A DNA stretch of 64,000 nt. Source: Gonocerus acuteangulatus. Its lineage: Eukaryota; Arthropoda; Insecta; Hemiptera; Coreidae. Each line of letters begins with the position of its first letter. Position 1 is the first letter of the stretch. Both the position numbers and the translations under genes were made by a program. The DNA lies in the NCBI GenBank assembly GCA_946811695.1, contig OX328125.1, positions 110,804,467 to 110,868,466 of the forward strand, read 5' to 3'. Below, piece by piece: positions 37,245 through 48,805 of the stretch. The notes under the pieces are model-generated. The model worked only from the letters and a program-made list of their open reading frames with translations, had not been told where the DNA came from and searched no databases.

Positions 37245-37394
37245 AATGTAGAAATAGAATCTGTAATCATCAAATTTTCATAAAAAGTAGATGAAATAAA
37301 GGAAATCTGAATACAGATTCTTTTTCTACTTTAAACATTCTTCAAAGTAGAGATATTATAATTTTTTTTAGTGAAGATGAAGATAAAAAAAAAT

Positions 37395-37659
37395 GATATT
37401 CACTCCCGCATAACACAACACAAACGGACAATAAAAAACATATAAATCCACAAATCCACCCTCGCCACAAACACGCCATAACAAAAAAACACACTTGCAA
37501 CTTTGACGACACTAAAATACTTTCCACAGAACGAAACACCAAAAAACGACAGATTTCCGATGCGTCCACATTAACTTAAACCCCAATAACATTAATTACA
37601 AAACTGAAAAACAAAACATCTCTCCTGCTTACTCCGCCGTCTTCCATAAATTGTCCTGA
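37395..37659 (+). pseudogene. Penelope GIY-YIG protein C-terminal fragment, copy 2
   Basis: Direct duplicate of 35866-36129 with two small length changes (near 37460 and 37560) that break the frame. Ends at the same TGA. The 3' UTR continues to the hammerhead at 38121-38175. Confidence 0.78.
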
Positions 37660-38120
37660 CCTCCTTTTTATCTTTGTTCCTAGGCTCCAGACAATTTTTC
37701 TACTTGTGTGTCCCAAAACTCTTAACACCTTTACAACCCGCTTTTACAACCTAGCAGTTGCACTTCTTTCATCTTCACCGACTTACCGCTTCCTCACCCC
37801 TCCCCAAGTCAAAACTATAAAACCCCCTGTGTAGTTGCTGTCCCTCATACATTCAACCATGGTTAACTAAGTTGTTGTCTAGTGGTACGTATCTATGTAT
37901 TAATTATTATAAATTTTATTCAATTATAGAATAGATTGTTTTTTCTCACTATATGAAAAATGTTCCTTTTTTGTACTGATTAGTTTTTTGTACTGTTTAC
38001 TTACTACTTTCTACGTGCTGTTTACTTTCCAACTACCGTATTTTCATTGTTTAAAAATAAGTTTGGTTAAAATTTATTGTCTTGATGTATATACTTGTAT
38101 ATTTATTTTTTCACTTATAA

Positions 38121-38175
38121 GTTGTATTTTTTAGCTGAAGAATGCTGCCAATGTGCAGCCGAAACGTCCAAATAC
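38121..38175 (+). ncRNA. hammerhead ribozyme motif, decayed
   Basis: AG-CUGAAGA-A, stem II UGCUGC/GCAGCC with the closing pair mismatched, GAAAC, GUC, CA. Compare 61352-61402, where the closing pair is G-C. Stem I is weak. Confidence 0.55.
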
Positions 38176-38555
38176 AGATTTCTTCCTGAAAGTCTGACGT
38201 TTTTCTCCTAGCCGAATCCCAACTATACCTTGTCTTCGTAATATAATTTTTGAAACGGCTTTCCTACGGCCGTGATGCGAAATTACAATGCAAATTTATG
38301 ACGATTTTCTGACAAGTCATTGCATTAGAAGTTGTATATCTAATTAGAGAATCAAATTAGGGAAAATTCGACAAAAAACGCTGTTTTACATTTTTCTTGT
38401 TTTTTTCTAGAAATTTGAGTGTGATGGAGAAAAACGGGCGGCGCCTCAAGAACTTGGGCGAGATCTACGAGAAATGCTATATAGATCTCTTGGGACAAAC
38501 AGAGTTCCATTTTGTAGATCAGTGCAATTTGACTAGGTGAATCGATCCCCTTCAC

Positions 38556-39720
38556 TTCTTGGTCACTTGCTCTTCTCTTCCCTTCTGTTTCGAATACACA
38601 CTTCCTGTTCACTTCCTGGTCACTTCCTCCTGGTTTTACGTTAACTTCCTTCTTGCACTTCTCACTTCCAGTTCACTTCCTACATTCTACCCATTCAAAG
38701 TCATCTCATTCTCCTCTCTTTCCGTTCACTTCCTGTCCACTCCCTCCTCACTTCCCGTTCACTATTCCTATGAACTTCCTCCTCACAAATCTGGCTTCCT
38801 GTTCACTTCCTTCTCTCTTCCACCTATTTTACCGTTAACTTCCTTCCTGCACTTCTCACATTCAGTTCACTTCGTACATTCTTGCCATTTACTTCCTTCT
38901 TACTCTGATCTCTTTCCGTTCGCTTCCAGCCCATTTCCTGGTCACTCTTTCTGTGTACTTCCTTCTGGCGCATCTCGCTTCCCGCCCACTTTCTTCTCTC
39001 TTCCTACTCTCTTCCTCCTATTTTCCCTTTAACTTCCTATGTACTTCCTTCTGGCGCATCTCGCTTCCCGCTCACTTCCTTTTCTCTTCCTACTCTCTTA
39101 TTCCTATTTTCCCGTTCACTTCCTATGTACTTCCTTTTGGCGCATATCGCATCCCGCCCACTTCCTTCTCTCTTCCTACTCTCTTCCTCCTATTTTCACG
39201 TTAACTTCCTGTCCACTTCCGGTTCACTGTTCCTAATTACTTCCTGTCCACTCCCTCCTCACTTCTCGTTCACTACTCCTATGCGCCTACTTCTCGAAAA
39301 TCTCGCTTCCTGTTCACTCTTCCTAATTACTTCCTGTCCACTCCTTCCTCACTTCCCGTTCACTATTCCTATGTACTTCCTTCTCTCTTCCTACTCTCGT
39401 CCTCCTATTTTACCGTTAACCTCTTGTGTACTTTCTTCTGGCGCATCTCACTTCCCGTTCACTTCCTACATAGTTCCCATTCACGTCGTTCTCATTCTGC
39501 TCTCATTCTGCTCTCTTTCTGTTCACTTCCTGTCCATTTCCTCTTCACTTCCCGTTAACTAATCCTATGTACTACCTCGTCGCAAATCTCGCTTCCCGTT
39601 CACTTCCTTCTCTCTTCCTACTCTCTTCCTCCTATTTTCCCGTTAACTTACTTCTCGCACTTCGCACTTCCTCCCTCCTCACTCCCCGTTCACTTTCTTC
39701 TTCCCTTTCAGATCATCTAA
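38556..39720. repeat. CTTCC-rich pyrimidine array, ~1.15 kb
   Basis: A ~10-12-bp motif of the type CACTTCCTGTT is repeated irregularly throughout. Longer 86-bp units also recur (ACTTCCTTCTGGCGCAT at 38957, 39043 and, as ACTTCCTTTTGGCGCAT, at 39129). The strand bias is extreme: C and T on plus, purines on minus. Long open frames on plus (Ser/Leu/Pro/Phe-rich) follow from the composition and are not genes. Confidence 0.93.
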
Positions 39721-40067
39721 TTAACAATTAATCATTAAAATTTTCTCAAAGTCTTCAAACTTAAGTGCATTCAAAAATTTTAGTCTGTGTGAGTTAAAAC
39801 TTTATTTTGCCGAAAATTTGTTGACATTATTTAGTTCACGTAAATCCAATTAACTTAACATATATAATTATATATATTAAGAGCTTGTTTTCCCAAATTG
39901 TTATTAGTAAATTACAGTAATTTATTAAATAAATTGTGGTTTACTAACTATGCTTGTTTAATATTCTGAGTACTAATATGACGTAATAGAAGCGGTTGAC
40001 CTCTTTTCTTGAGGCCGAGGCGTAGTATACTGATCAAATCCTTTAGAAGATACCGGCTTACAATTCG

Positions 40068-40300
40068 CGTTATATTCTTTTAACACGGTTCCTCCCTCCA
40101 TCCATAGGGAGGAACCCCGCTTATAAGACCTCATGACGCAATCCGGAAGTGCCGAAAATTTCACGTTTCCGAACCCATACATCTATACAAATTAACGGAG
40201 GTTAAAAATGGCAAGGATTAGATATGAAATATTTCACTAACGGGCATGAAATATTTCACTAACGGGCATGAAATATTTCACTAACGGGCATGAAATATTT
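40068..40300 (-). mobile_element. family-B hairpin element end with 22-bp repeats
   Basis: ACACGGTTCCTCCCTCC...GGGAGGAACCCCGCTTATAA is the 3' hairpin on minus. CCTCATGACGCAATCCGG and AAGTGCCG follow. 40224-40300 holds three and a half 22-bp units (ATGAAATATTTCACTAACGG). The AAATATTTCACTAAC segment is part of the family-B body, seen also near 58625 and 60625. Confidence 0.6.
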
Positions 40301-40789
40301 TCAAATTTTCGTATAGCTTCTTTAATATCTCGAAAACAGTTGGGTAATCGTGGTAAGTGGATGGTGACAAGTCAAAAGCTTATTACATTCTCTACAAAAA
40401 TGGTTCTGTCTTAATTTTCGAATATATATGTTCTGATGTGTTTTCTGAAGGAAATAAGTACTTGAAACTACAAAATTGTTAGTTTTGCTCTTTTTAACGA
40501 AGTTTTGCATCGGATTATCAAACGATTTAATCGGTTGATGTTGTTTTTTCATTGCATTTAACTGCAAAGTGAGTATTTTAGTAAAACAAGGTAAATGTGA
40601 GTCAGTGTTATTTTTTTCAATTAGCGAACGTTTTCGGACGGCTGCGAGTCGGACTTTTAGAAAAAAAGACAGAAATTCTGTATTCTGTATTTCTGTATTT
40701 CTTCGGTACTTTCCGAAGAAATACAGAAATTGAGATTGTACTTGGCAAAGAATTTTTGAACATTTTTTTCTAATGTTCATCTATCTTTA

Positions 40790-40793
<4 letters not shown>

Positions 40794-40843
<50 letters not shown>
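40794..40843. repeat. (TA)n microsatellite
   Basis: Pure TA tract of about 50 bp. Confidence 0.95.
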
Positions 40844-40847
<4 letters not shown>

Positions 40848-40948
40848 TATTCTTGTAGATGACCCAAAATATCTAAATTATTTTTGATCTTATGATGCAT
40901 GGGGTCGTTAAAGCAGTCTTCCTGCCTTCATACTACTTTATTTAATAG

Positions 40949-40992
40949 GCCCGACATGTTTCGTGCATATTTTCGCACCTCTTCAGGGGCAC
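40949..40992 (-). ncRNA. hammerhead ribozyme motif
   Basis: Minus strand: GUGCCC-CUGAAGA, one G, stem II GUGC/GCAC, GAAAC, AUGUC, GGGC. Stem I GCCC/GGGC, stem III ACAUGU, predicted cleavage after GUC. No matching inverted copy was seen nearby, and the adjacent sequence to about 41165 looks like a Penelope 3' region without coding. Confidence 0.72.
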
Positions 40993-41165
40993 TTCTTGCA
41001 AGGAAGTCCTCTCGTCACCATGTACTCGCTTTGGAATCTGGCTTAATACTGATCAGTATTACTGACCAGTAGAGAAAGTACGGAACAGACATGCCCGATT
41101 GAACGAAATCGGCAATCCGGACACCAGTGTCCCGTACCCAGCCGATAGGAAAGTGTAAACGTTTT

Positions 41166-42640
41166 GTTCAGAGTGTGAAGGGAGTCCGGGTTACTGCTTA
41201 AATTGCTTTAATATGGACCATGAAGACGAATAATTAAGTCAAGTTCTAAAAAAACATATTTGAACTCTATTTTTTTTTTTTTCACTTATTCGCTACCTTG
41301 TTAAAAGCTGAAATTTGTTCACACATTTTTTTATGTTTAACTTGATTCTTACGGTTCTTATGTCGCAATGTCGAGTTCACATTTGTTTGTTAGTAACTAA
41401 AATATTAGGCAATAATTTCCAAAAAAATTTTTTTTTTGAATTAGTGAGATGTCAATATGCATTGATATTTACGGGACACATTTGTCCCGTACCGAGCCTT
41501 CGACGAAGCACTTAAATTTTAAGCCAAAACCAACGTGTTATTTTTTTTAATTTTTTTTATTTATTTTTGCAAGGAAACTCAAGACATGGTGCCTAAATGT
41601 TGTCAACCTATTAATAGCCGGGTAGGAAAGACCAAAATGCCAAAACACTTTAATAAAATAGATAAGTTCCATCCCAAACAATAATTCTGTAAGGTATAAT
41701 GTTTTGTAGAGTATACTATCCCGCAATACTCGCAACTATTGCAGACCTGCCAACCTCGGTCAAGGCCAAGGAGATGCTAGTATCTTGGACACTTCTTCAG
41801 CAACATGTGATAATAGATATCAATCACGGTATAGTCTAAATATACTGTACTCAACCTACGGCCCGGAGGCCGCATGTTGATCGTCTGGTTCTGCTGGTTG
41901 GCCTATCTGGTGGTTCGCCTAATTTTGAATGGGCGCACATTAGAAATTTCGAGAGCATGCTGAGTTAACAGGTCCTACATAACGCTACCACCGGCGCGAT
42001 CTGCAGTGATATTACTGATAAAGTTATTTGCCGTAATATATGGCAATTTATTATTTTTTTTTATATTTTTTTTTTTTAATTTATAGGGAACACCTGATTG
42101 CATCCTGACATCATGTCGCTCGGTAGTGCGCCAGGCCAAGTTCCGGCCTAAGAACAGTGTGAGTATATTACACGCCGTATTAGAGCCGATATTTACCCTC
42201 TCATAACTTTCAACCAGGTAAAGATACACTTATGAAATTTCACACAGGTATTATACTACTGGATGTAAGTAAAACTAGAAAGTTTTATAATTCTACATTG
42301 AATTGTTTCTGAGATATAAGCGATCGAAAATCAGAATTTATAGGACTCACTCACTCATCAAAATTATTAGGCACTTCGCAAGAAGCTAGAGACTTGAAAT
42401 TTTGCAGGATGATAGACATTAGGGTGTTATTAAAGGCGAAAATCGAAAAATATCCTGAAAAATTGTGTTTGACTCCGCTTCCGGGAGGGGGGGGGGTTGC
42501 CAGTTTTGTACTTCCTTCGGGAACCCATCATCCGGGGTATCAAATGATTTGTCTCGGATTCCTATTTATGATGTTGGATCTATTTCGGAAATGGGGTGTC
42601 AGTGATTTTATCAGTAACTGTGATTATTTTAACTAAATAA
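41166..42640. other. spacer with dispersed-repeat fragments
   Basis: ACTATTGCAGACCTGCCAAC and CTCGGTCAAGGCCA at 41725-41775 recur at 45128-45165 (with a preceding TATACTATCCCGCAATACTC), so both are copies of an unidentified repeat end. A G-run at 42485-42497. No gene was supported. Confidence 0.5.
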
Positions 42641-42758
42641 AATAAATTTGACTCTATAAAATATGTAAACACTTCAAATGTAAATGTGCAATGGGTATTC
42701 GGAGGGGTTCCTATAAACTGTCCCATTTAGAACTGCTGAAATGTTGACTTTTTGAATT

Positions 42759-43040
42759 ATGGCGGCAGTCAGGCCTGGAACAACGGTTTATTCATATTGC
42801 TGGAAGGCATACAAAGGACTGAAGAAAGTGGAGGATATGCGATATAAACATTATGTAATGAATCATTCCAGAAACTTCCTAGGCGTGAGGTCGGGTGCTC
42901 ACATCCAGAGGGTTGAATCTCTTTGGGCTTGGATCAAACCCAGAATCAAGATAGAATACAGAACAAGGGTTGGAGTATGCTGGATTCATATTTATGCGGA
43001 TTTATATGGAGGAGGAGGTACGAGATGGAGTGATTGTTGA
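42759..43040 (+). pseudogene. Merlin/IS1595-like (ISXO2) transposase fragment
   Basis: 94 codons open. PGTTVYSYCWKAYKGL corresponds to the PGTTVYSDxWxAYxxL block; RYKHYVMNHSRNFLG corresponds to H..VNHS..F; RSGAHIQRVESLWAWIKPRI corresponds to the G.HTQ.IE..W..VK block with the catalytic Glu. The catalytic Asp of the first block is replaced by Tyr (VYSYCW), so it would be inactive even if the rest were present. The N-terminal half of the DDE domain is absent. Both the 5' (from about ATGGCGGCAG) and 3' boundaries are uncertain and I did not find terminal repeats. Confidence 0.75.
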
Positions 43041-43084
43041 AGATCGTCCATTTTTCTACAGAGGTTATATTTCTTTTTATCAGT

Positions 43085-43836
43085 TGAGGTTATAAAAATA
43101 TGTTTGGTAAAAATGCAGTTTCACGCCCTCCAAACCGATTTCTTTCAAATTTTGTACAATAACGTATTTTGATGCACTAAAAACGAATACGATAAAAAAA
43201 ACCGTCGGATTTAACTAGGAAAGAAGTTATTAAGCACTTAAGTTCACTGTTATGCGGGTTATGAGAGCTAATGTAAACAACTAAATTTGTGACGACTTTA
43301 AGGCATACGTGCTAAGCGTTTCCGCTCGCTACGCTCGCTCAAGAAGATAACAAAACCCCAGTCAATCCAACTGGCTAAAATTAATAGAATAGAATATTAA
43401 GCACTAAAGTTAGGAACGTTATAAAACTAGGCGTCATCCACGTATTTGTAAACACGCGCATGCGCAGATATGTAAAATTGGGAAACAGAGAACTCTCATT
43501 TGAAATGTTCAGAAACCATTTATTCGAAAATATTGTTAATTTTAAGGGCATCCTCACCTGTCGCTTAAGGGCATACATGCTATGCGTTTCCGCTCGCTAC
43601 GCTTGCTCAAGAAGATGACAAAACCCCAGTCAATCCAACTCGCTATAATTAATAGCTCTCATAACCTGCATGACAGTGAACTTTAGTGCTTAATAACTTC
43701 TTTCCTAGTTAAATGCGAAGGTTTTTTTTATCGTATTCGTGTTTAGTGCATCAAAATACGTCATTGTACAAAATGTGAAAGAAATCGGTTTGGAGGGCGT
43801 GAAACTGCATTTTTACCTAATGTTTTGAGGTTATTT
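43085..43836. mobile_element. foldback element with ~185-bp arms
   Basis: 43098-43275 is inverted at 43655-43830 (AAATGCAGTTTCACGCCCTC, CCAAACCGATTTCTTTC, AGGAAAGAAGTTATTAAGCA). In the centre a ~75-bp segment (GCGTTTCCGCTCGCTACGC, AAAACCCCAGTCAATCCAAC) is present twice in direct orientation, at about 43302-43372 and 43564-43645. Non-coding. Confidence 0.85.
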
Positions 43837-43851
43837 ATAACATTTATTTTA

Positions 43852-44060
43852 GGAGACCCGATGGCCGTGAGGGTTAAGGCGTGAGCACTTAACACTCCGT
43901 GCCAAAGGTCGAGGGTTCGATTCCTACTAGGGGTGGTGGCTTTTCTTTCGAAAAAAGAAAAGGCATCACCCCTATCCTGGCTAGAAAAGGGTGGTGACCT
44001 ATAGATAACCCGTCCTAAAATTCGTAGTTAATAATAAATGGACGTTAAAAAAAATTAAAA
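43852..44060 (+). mobile_element. tRNA-derived SINE, family III, full length
   Basis: GGAGACCCGATGGCCGTGAG head, GTTAAGGCG, B box GGGTTCGATTCCT, GGGGTGGTGGCTTTTC, AAAAGGCATCACCCCTATCC, ending in an A-rich tail. It lies directly next to the foldback element. Confidence 0.87.
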
Positions 44061-45695
44061 ATTAAAATGTATTTTATTTAATAAACATATGTTAGGTATA
44101 TATAATAATATCAATTATTTAACAAAATCACTGGCACCTCTTTTCCGAAATAGACCCCTGATGTTTTAAGAAATATTTAGACGCATACACGTTTGGTCAA
44201 AATCGTGTACCAACTATCTATCTGTCTGTTTGTTCCTTATACAAATCCACACCGTTTGTCCAATTTTGACCAAACTTAGGACACAGGTAGGCCTTGATAC
44301 GGAAAGTGTCATGGGTTTGGTCAAAATCGTCTACCTGCTGTATGTCTGTATGATTCTTCTTAAGCAAATTCTGACCGTTTGACCGATTTTAACTAGACTT
44401 GGCAAACAGGTAGGTCTTGATCCTGGGAGTGTCATAGGCTAGGTTAAAATCGTCTAGGATTCACAGTCCGGAGGTCACGGGTTCGAAACTGTGAACCAGA
44501 ACAATTACAGATTTGCGTTATTAGATTTTAATATGACTTACTAGGTTTCTAATTAATTTTTTATTTTCTAGATGCAGACAGTAGGTGTCCCATGGCACGC
44601 CAGGTAACAGTAAATACAAATAAAAAATACAGGTACAGTTATAACAAATAAAATACCGACACGATAAAAAGAAGATAGAATAATAAAATCTAGTACTCGC
44701 CCCCGCGTCATCCTCCTTAAGCCAAAAATTGACGGCATCAATTCAAAATTCACTTACAAAAACTATTGATATCCCCCAAAAAAGCTAACGTTGAAAAAAA
44801 GGGCCAAGTTCCAGCCTGGAACTTCCAGGCCCTCTCCAAAAACAGTTTGCCTATGAGAGTTATGATATCATAGTATTAGGCCAAGTTTTATGCCCTTAAT
44901 ACCTTGTCAAGTACCTAATAATATCCTCTCACTTATTTGTGCAGTTACAACTCGGCCAATTTCCCCCCAAATGGGATGGAGGCAGCGCGTGGCCGCTTCC
45001 TGGTTCTTTTCTTCGCGGTACACCCATAAACGTGTTTGTAGCCGTTATGAAAGAAATGTTGTGTACTCCTGATCTAAATGCAATACGAACTAGACGAGTG
45101 AGTATACTATCCCGCAATACTCCAAACTATTGCAGACCTGCAAACCTCGGTCAAGGTCATAGAGTAGATAGTTTTCAATGGGATGGTCGCCTTAAATACT
45201 TCAGTTTTTGCTGCTTGATATTTTTGTTATTGTAAACATCTGTCATCAAGACGGCATACGTAAAATAAAAAAAAAAAAAATTGTTAGAAATAGGGCTTTC
45301 CTAGAGAGATTCGAAGACGCCATGCGAATATTTTCTACTGCTGTTGGTGACATTCTTTAGAATTTTTTTTTTTACCCTATTTGCCTAGCTTTTTAAAGGG
45401 TTGTTTTATTGAAATGCATTGAACAGTGAAATGAGTTTTCTATTATTTTATTTTCTGTAATAATCATTTCCTAGCGTAATATGCCGAACGGCTAATTTCA
45501 GCTCTTAGTGAAATCATAATTTTCATATTTTATTGAATTATATATTCGAATTTTTCTCAATATATCAAAACAAATATTTATTGTTCCTGTTCCAAGATTT
45601 CCAAATGTCACTACGGAAAATAACGTTATGGAAATACGCTAAGAAGACGCATTTTCAGTGATTCGATAATTTTGATCATGAGAATATTTTTTTCC
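44061..45695. other. spacer with a dispersed repeat of unknown class
   Basis: 44220-44600 matches 55985-56555: TCTGTCTGTTTGTTCCTTA, CCGTTTG.CC.ATTTTGACC, ACACAGGTAGG.CTTGATAC and a terminal CATGGCAC.C..GTAACAG. 44460-44500 has a B-box-like GGTTCGAAACTG. No gene was seen. Confidence 0.5.
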
Positions 45696-45836
45696 CTCGG
45701 CGATTAGCGCCAACATCCATGGTCCAGCGAGGAAATGTCTCAACGAGCCGTGAGATGAGAAAATTTCTGCCGCCGGTGGGTATCGAACCCGCCATCTCCC
45801 GCTTATAGGCGCTAGCCACTAGACCACGGGGAGACT
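45696..45836 (-). mobile_element. tRNA-derived SINE, family I, partial
   Basis: Minus strand: GAGTCTCCCCGTGGTCTAGT, CGGGTTCGATACCC, CGGCAGAAATTTTCTCATC, then GGATGTTGGCGCTAATC. Diverged and lacking its 3' tail. Confidence 0.8.
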
Positions 45837-46290
45837 CCTTTGATCATATTTTATGTAACATTAGACCTACTTACATACCGGCTGTTAAAAATTTTAATTC
45901 TATTTTGAAAATAATCATGTATGATCCCAAATACGAAGTCTACTTTAGTAACAGCTGTTTTACCTCCTTAATCATCAGGGCTGGTCCTGGAATATAAGGC
46001 GACAACATTCCCCGATTCTTATTCTACTAATGGACAGCCAACTTTCTGCAAAGCCATTTTGTCAGCTAGTAAATCTTGAAAAATAGTTAGAATTTTTAGT
46101 CGGGCTTGATCAGGTAGACATATTTTTCACCTTTTGTAAGGCAGAGGCATGTTTATTACAACCCCTATCTTGATTCACTTGTTAGACAGTGAGAATTATT
46201 TGCCATCTTCTATCCCCAATTCGAATAATCAGGAAGCTTCTCCGCCTTACAAAGGGGGTTAAAAGTCATAATCTCGATGGGGAAAGTGTG

Positions 46291-46291
46291 A

Positions 46292-46377
<86 letters not shown>
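46291..46377. repeat. (CT)n(TA)n compound microsatellite
   Basis: About 30 bp of CT followed by about 55 bp of TA. Confidence 0.95.
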
Positions 46378-46378
<1 letters not shown>

Positions 46379-46614
46379 AATTATTCGGATCTTGGGATGT
46401 CCCAATAATGCGTGTTCTCAAATGCAGAAAGATAAACAAATCTTTTATTCATAAAATAAAATAAAATAATATGACTCCATAAAAATGATAACATTCTTCT
46501 AAAGTAATAATTAATAAATAAATGATAAGGCCCTCTGGGCAGATAATAATAAATAATAAAAATGTCTTTGACGATTGAAGAATTCTTGTCGAGATGACGT
46601 CACCAGTGTTGAGG

Positions 46615-47905
46615 GGCGAGACGCTGAGTCTCGGTGCTGGGAAGGTTATGCCTATTGCAACCTCCTTGGTGGACATGTAATCAGTGCGAGAGGTTACACC
46701 GGCGTCAGTATATAAACAGCAAGTAAAGTGCAGCTACTCACAGTTAGAAGCTGGTTACTTCGCTCACTTACTCCAGGTTCCTGTGTGTTCGATATAGGAC
46801 CGTAGATGCTGAATCTCGGTGCTGGGAGGGTTATGCCTATTGCAGCCTCCTTGGTGGACATGTAACCGGAGCGAGAGGTTACACCGGCGTCAGTATATAA
46901 ACAGCAAGTAAAGTGCAGCTACTCACAGTTAGAAGCTGGTTACTTCGCTCACTTACTCCAGGTTCCTGTGTGTTCGATATAGGACCGTAGATGCTGAATC
47001 TCGGTGCTGGGAGGGTTATGCCTATTGCAGCCTCCTTGGTGGACATGTAACCAGTGCGAGAGGTTACACCGGCGTCAGTATATAAACAGCAAGTAAAGTG
47101 CAGCTACTCACAGTTAGAAGCTGGTTACTTCGCTCACTTACTCCAGGTTCCTGTGTGCTCGATATAGGACCGTAGATGCTGAATCTCGGTGCTGGGAGGG
47201 TTATGCCTATTGCAGCTTCCTTGGTGGAAATGTAACCAGTGCGAGAGGTAACACCGGCGTCAGTATATAAACAGCAAGTAAAGTGCAGCTACTCACAGTT
47301 AGAAGCTGGTTACTTCGCTCACTTACTCCAGGTTCCTGTGTGCTCGATATAGGACCGTAGATGCTGAATCTCGGTGCTGGGAGGGTTATGCCTATTGCAA
47401 CCTCCTTGGTGGACATGTAACCAGTGCGAGAGGTTACACCGGCGTCAGTATATAAACAGCAAGTAAAGTGCAGCTACTCACAGTTAGAAGCTGGTTACTT
47501 CGCTCACTTACTCCAGGTTCCTGTGTGCTCGATATAGGACCGTAGATGCTGAATCTCGGTGCTGGGAGGGTTATGCCTATTGCAGCCTCCTTGGTGGACA
47601 TGTAACCAGTGCGAGAGGTTACACCGGCGTCAGTATATAAACAGCAAGTAAAGTGCAGCTACTCACAGTTAGAAGCTGGTTACTTCGCTCACTTACTCCA
47701 GGTTCCTGTGTGCTCGATATAGGACCGTAGATGCTGAATCTCGGCGCTGGGAGGGTTATGCCTATTGCAACCTCCTTGGTGGACATGTAACCAGTGCGAG
47801 AGGTAACACCGGCGTCAGTATATAAACAGCAAGTAAAGTGCAGCTACTCACAGTTAGAAGCTGGTTACCTCGCTCACTTACTCCAGGTTCCTGTGTGCTG
47901 GATAT
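46615..47905. repeat. 185-bp tandem repeat, 7 units, TATA-like box in each
   Basis: The GCTGAATCTCGGTGCTGGG landmark recurs at 46623 (variant), 46808, 46993, 47178, 47363, 47548 and 47733. Each unit has TGTAACC...GGTTACA, a 7-bp hairpin that is mismatched in some units, then CAGTATATAAACAGC about 30 bp upstream of CTACTCACAGTTAGAAG. That spacing resembles TATA box to initiator. It could be tandem U3/promoter repeats of an LTR retrotransposon or a spacer-promoter array. After the last unit, 47982-48062 opens a short frame ATGGCCACACTATC..., cut by a SINE. Confidence 0.93.
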
Positions 47906-48070
47906 ACGACTGCAGAAAGTCTATTCATCAGTGACCAACATTCCCTTTTGTCCACGAATTCAACAGCCGGCACTTGGTCATCATGGCCACACTATCTGCA
48001 CTATCTTTTAGATCTCTTATCAGATCTCAATATCTGATAAAAAATTATCGTTACGCTACAAAATAAAAAA

Positions 48071-48397
48071 AATCAGTCCCGTAACAGGCCACGAGGGCCC
48101 TGAGGGGCAAATACTATAGAGGTATCTGATTCAAGACCACACGGCACACTAGGGAGATAGTGTGGTCAGTACTATTTTCCCCTTGGCTGCTTCGACTGCT
48201 AGAGTCAATAGCACCCAAGGTACCCATTATTAATTAAATTAATTAAAGGCTGGGTTGGCCTAGGGACGGTCAGGGAAGCCGAATTCAACCCATGAACGAA
48301 GACACTAGAACAAAAAAACTTTAGTGCTTGCTCGGGATTTGAACTCAGGCCTCCAGCTTATTAGTCCAGTGCTCTACCACTGAGTTAACCTCGCCCC

Positions 48398-48398
<1 letters not shown>
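48071..48398 (-). mobile_element. tRNA-derived SINE, family II, full length
   Basis: Minus strand: GGGCGAGGTTAACTCAGTGG, TAGAGCACTGGACTAATAAG, B box GAGTTCAAATCCCG, GAGCAAGCACTAAAG, CTAGTGTCTTCGTTC, body GGCTTCCCTGACCGTCCC, end GGCCTGTTACGGGACTGAT. The loop CUAAUAA suggests a tRNA-Ile(AAU)-like origin. A (TA)n tract (48401-48474) adjoins it. Confidence 0.88.
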
Positions 48399-48476
<78 letters not shown>

Positions 48477-48805
48477 ACGAATGATTTGTTTTTATACTAT
48501 TCCCTAATGAAACGGCCTAGACGCCATGGTTAGTTAAGAATGGCCTTTGGCAGAGAACCAGGTAAACACAGATAGGCTATCTATGTCTAAAACCTTTCCA
48601 GTATAAAAACAACGCATTAACATAACACATACACATTAACACAGACATCTAATAAATAATTAATTTCGATATTAGCATAATATTCTATTTTTGGCGGAAG
48701 ACCAAAAATTAGACCACGTAACTGTGAATATATATCGGGAAATATTATCTAAATGCATTTCTCTCCCCAAAACTTGTACTTAAATGCATTTTTTACTGAT
48801 ATGCA

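Larger units (their letters stand above)
35508..38340. mobile_element. Penelope-like tails, duplicated, with family-A element between
   Basis: 35605-35660 and 38262-38325 are inverted copies (CTTGTCAGAAAATCGTCATA, AAATTTGCATTGT, CACGGCC). Inside, 35700-36136 and 37242-37659 are direct copies of the same segment: ATCTGTAATCATCAAATTTT, the GIY-YIG tail coding region and its stop. An inverted family-A element (36138-37244) separates them. Only the right copy keeps its 3' UTR and hammerhead. Confidence 0.7.

Noticed and set aside
38559..39562. Overlapping Ser/Leu/Phe/Pro-rich frames that look like multi-pass membrane proteins
   Set aside because: A pyrimidine-rich tandem array lacks stops on this strand and always encodes such residues.
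42362..42640. Open frame MKFCRMIDIRVLLKAKIEK...
   Set aside because: Crosses a G-run and a dispersed-repeat segment (ACTTGAAATTTTGCAGG); no domain.
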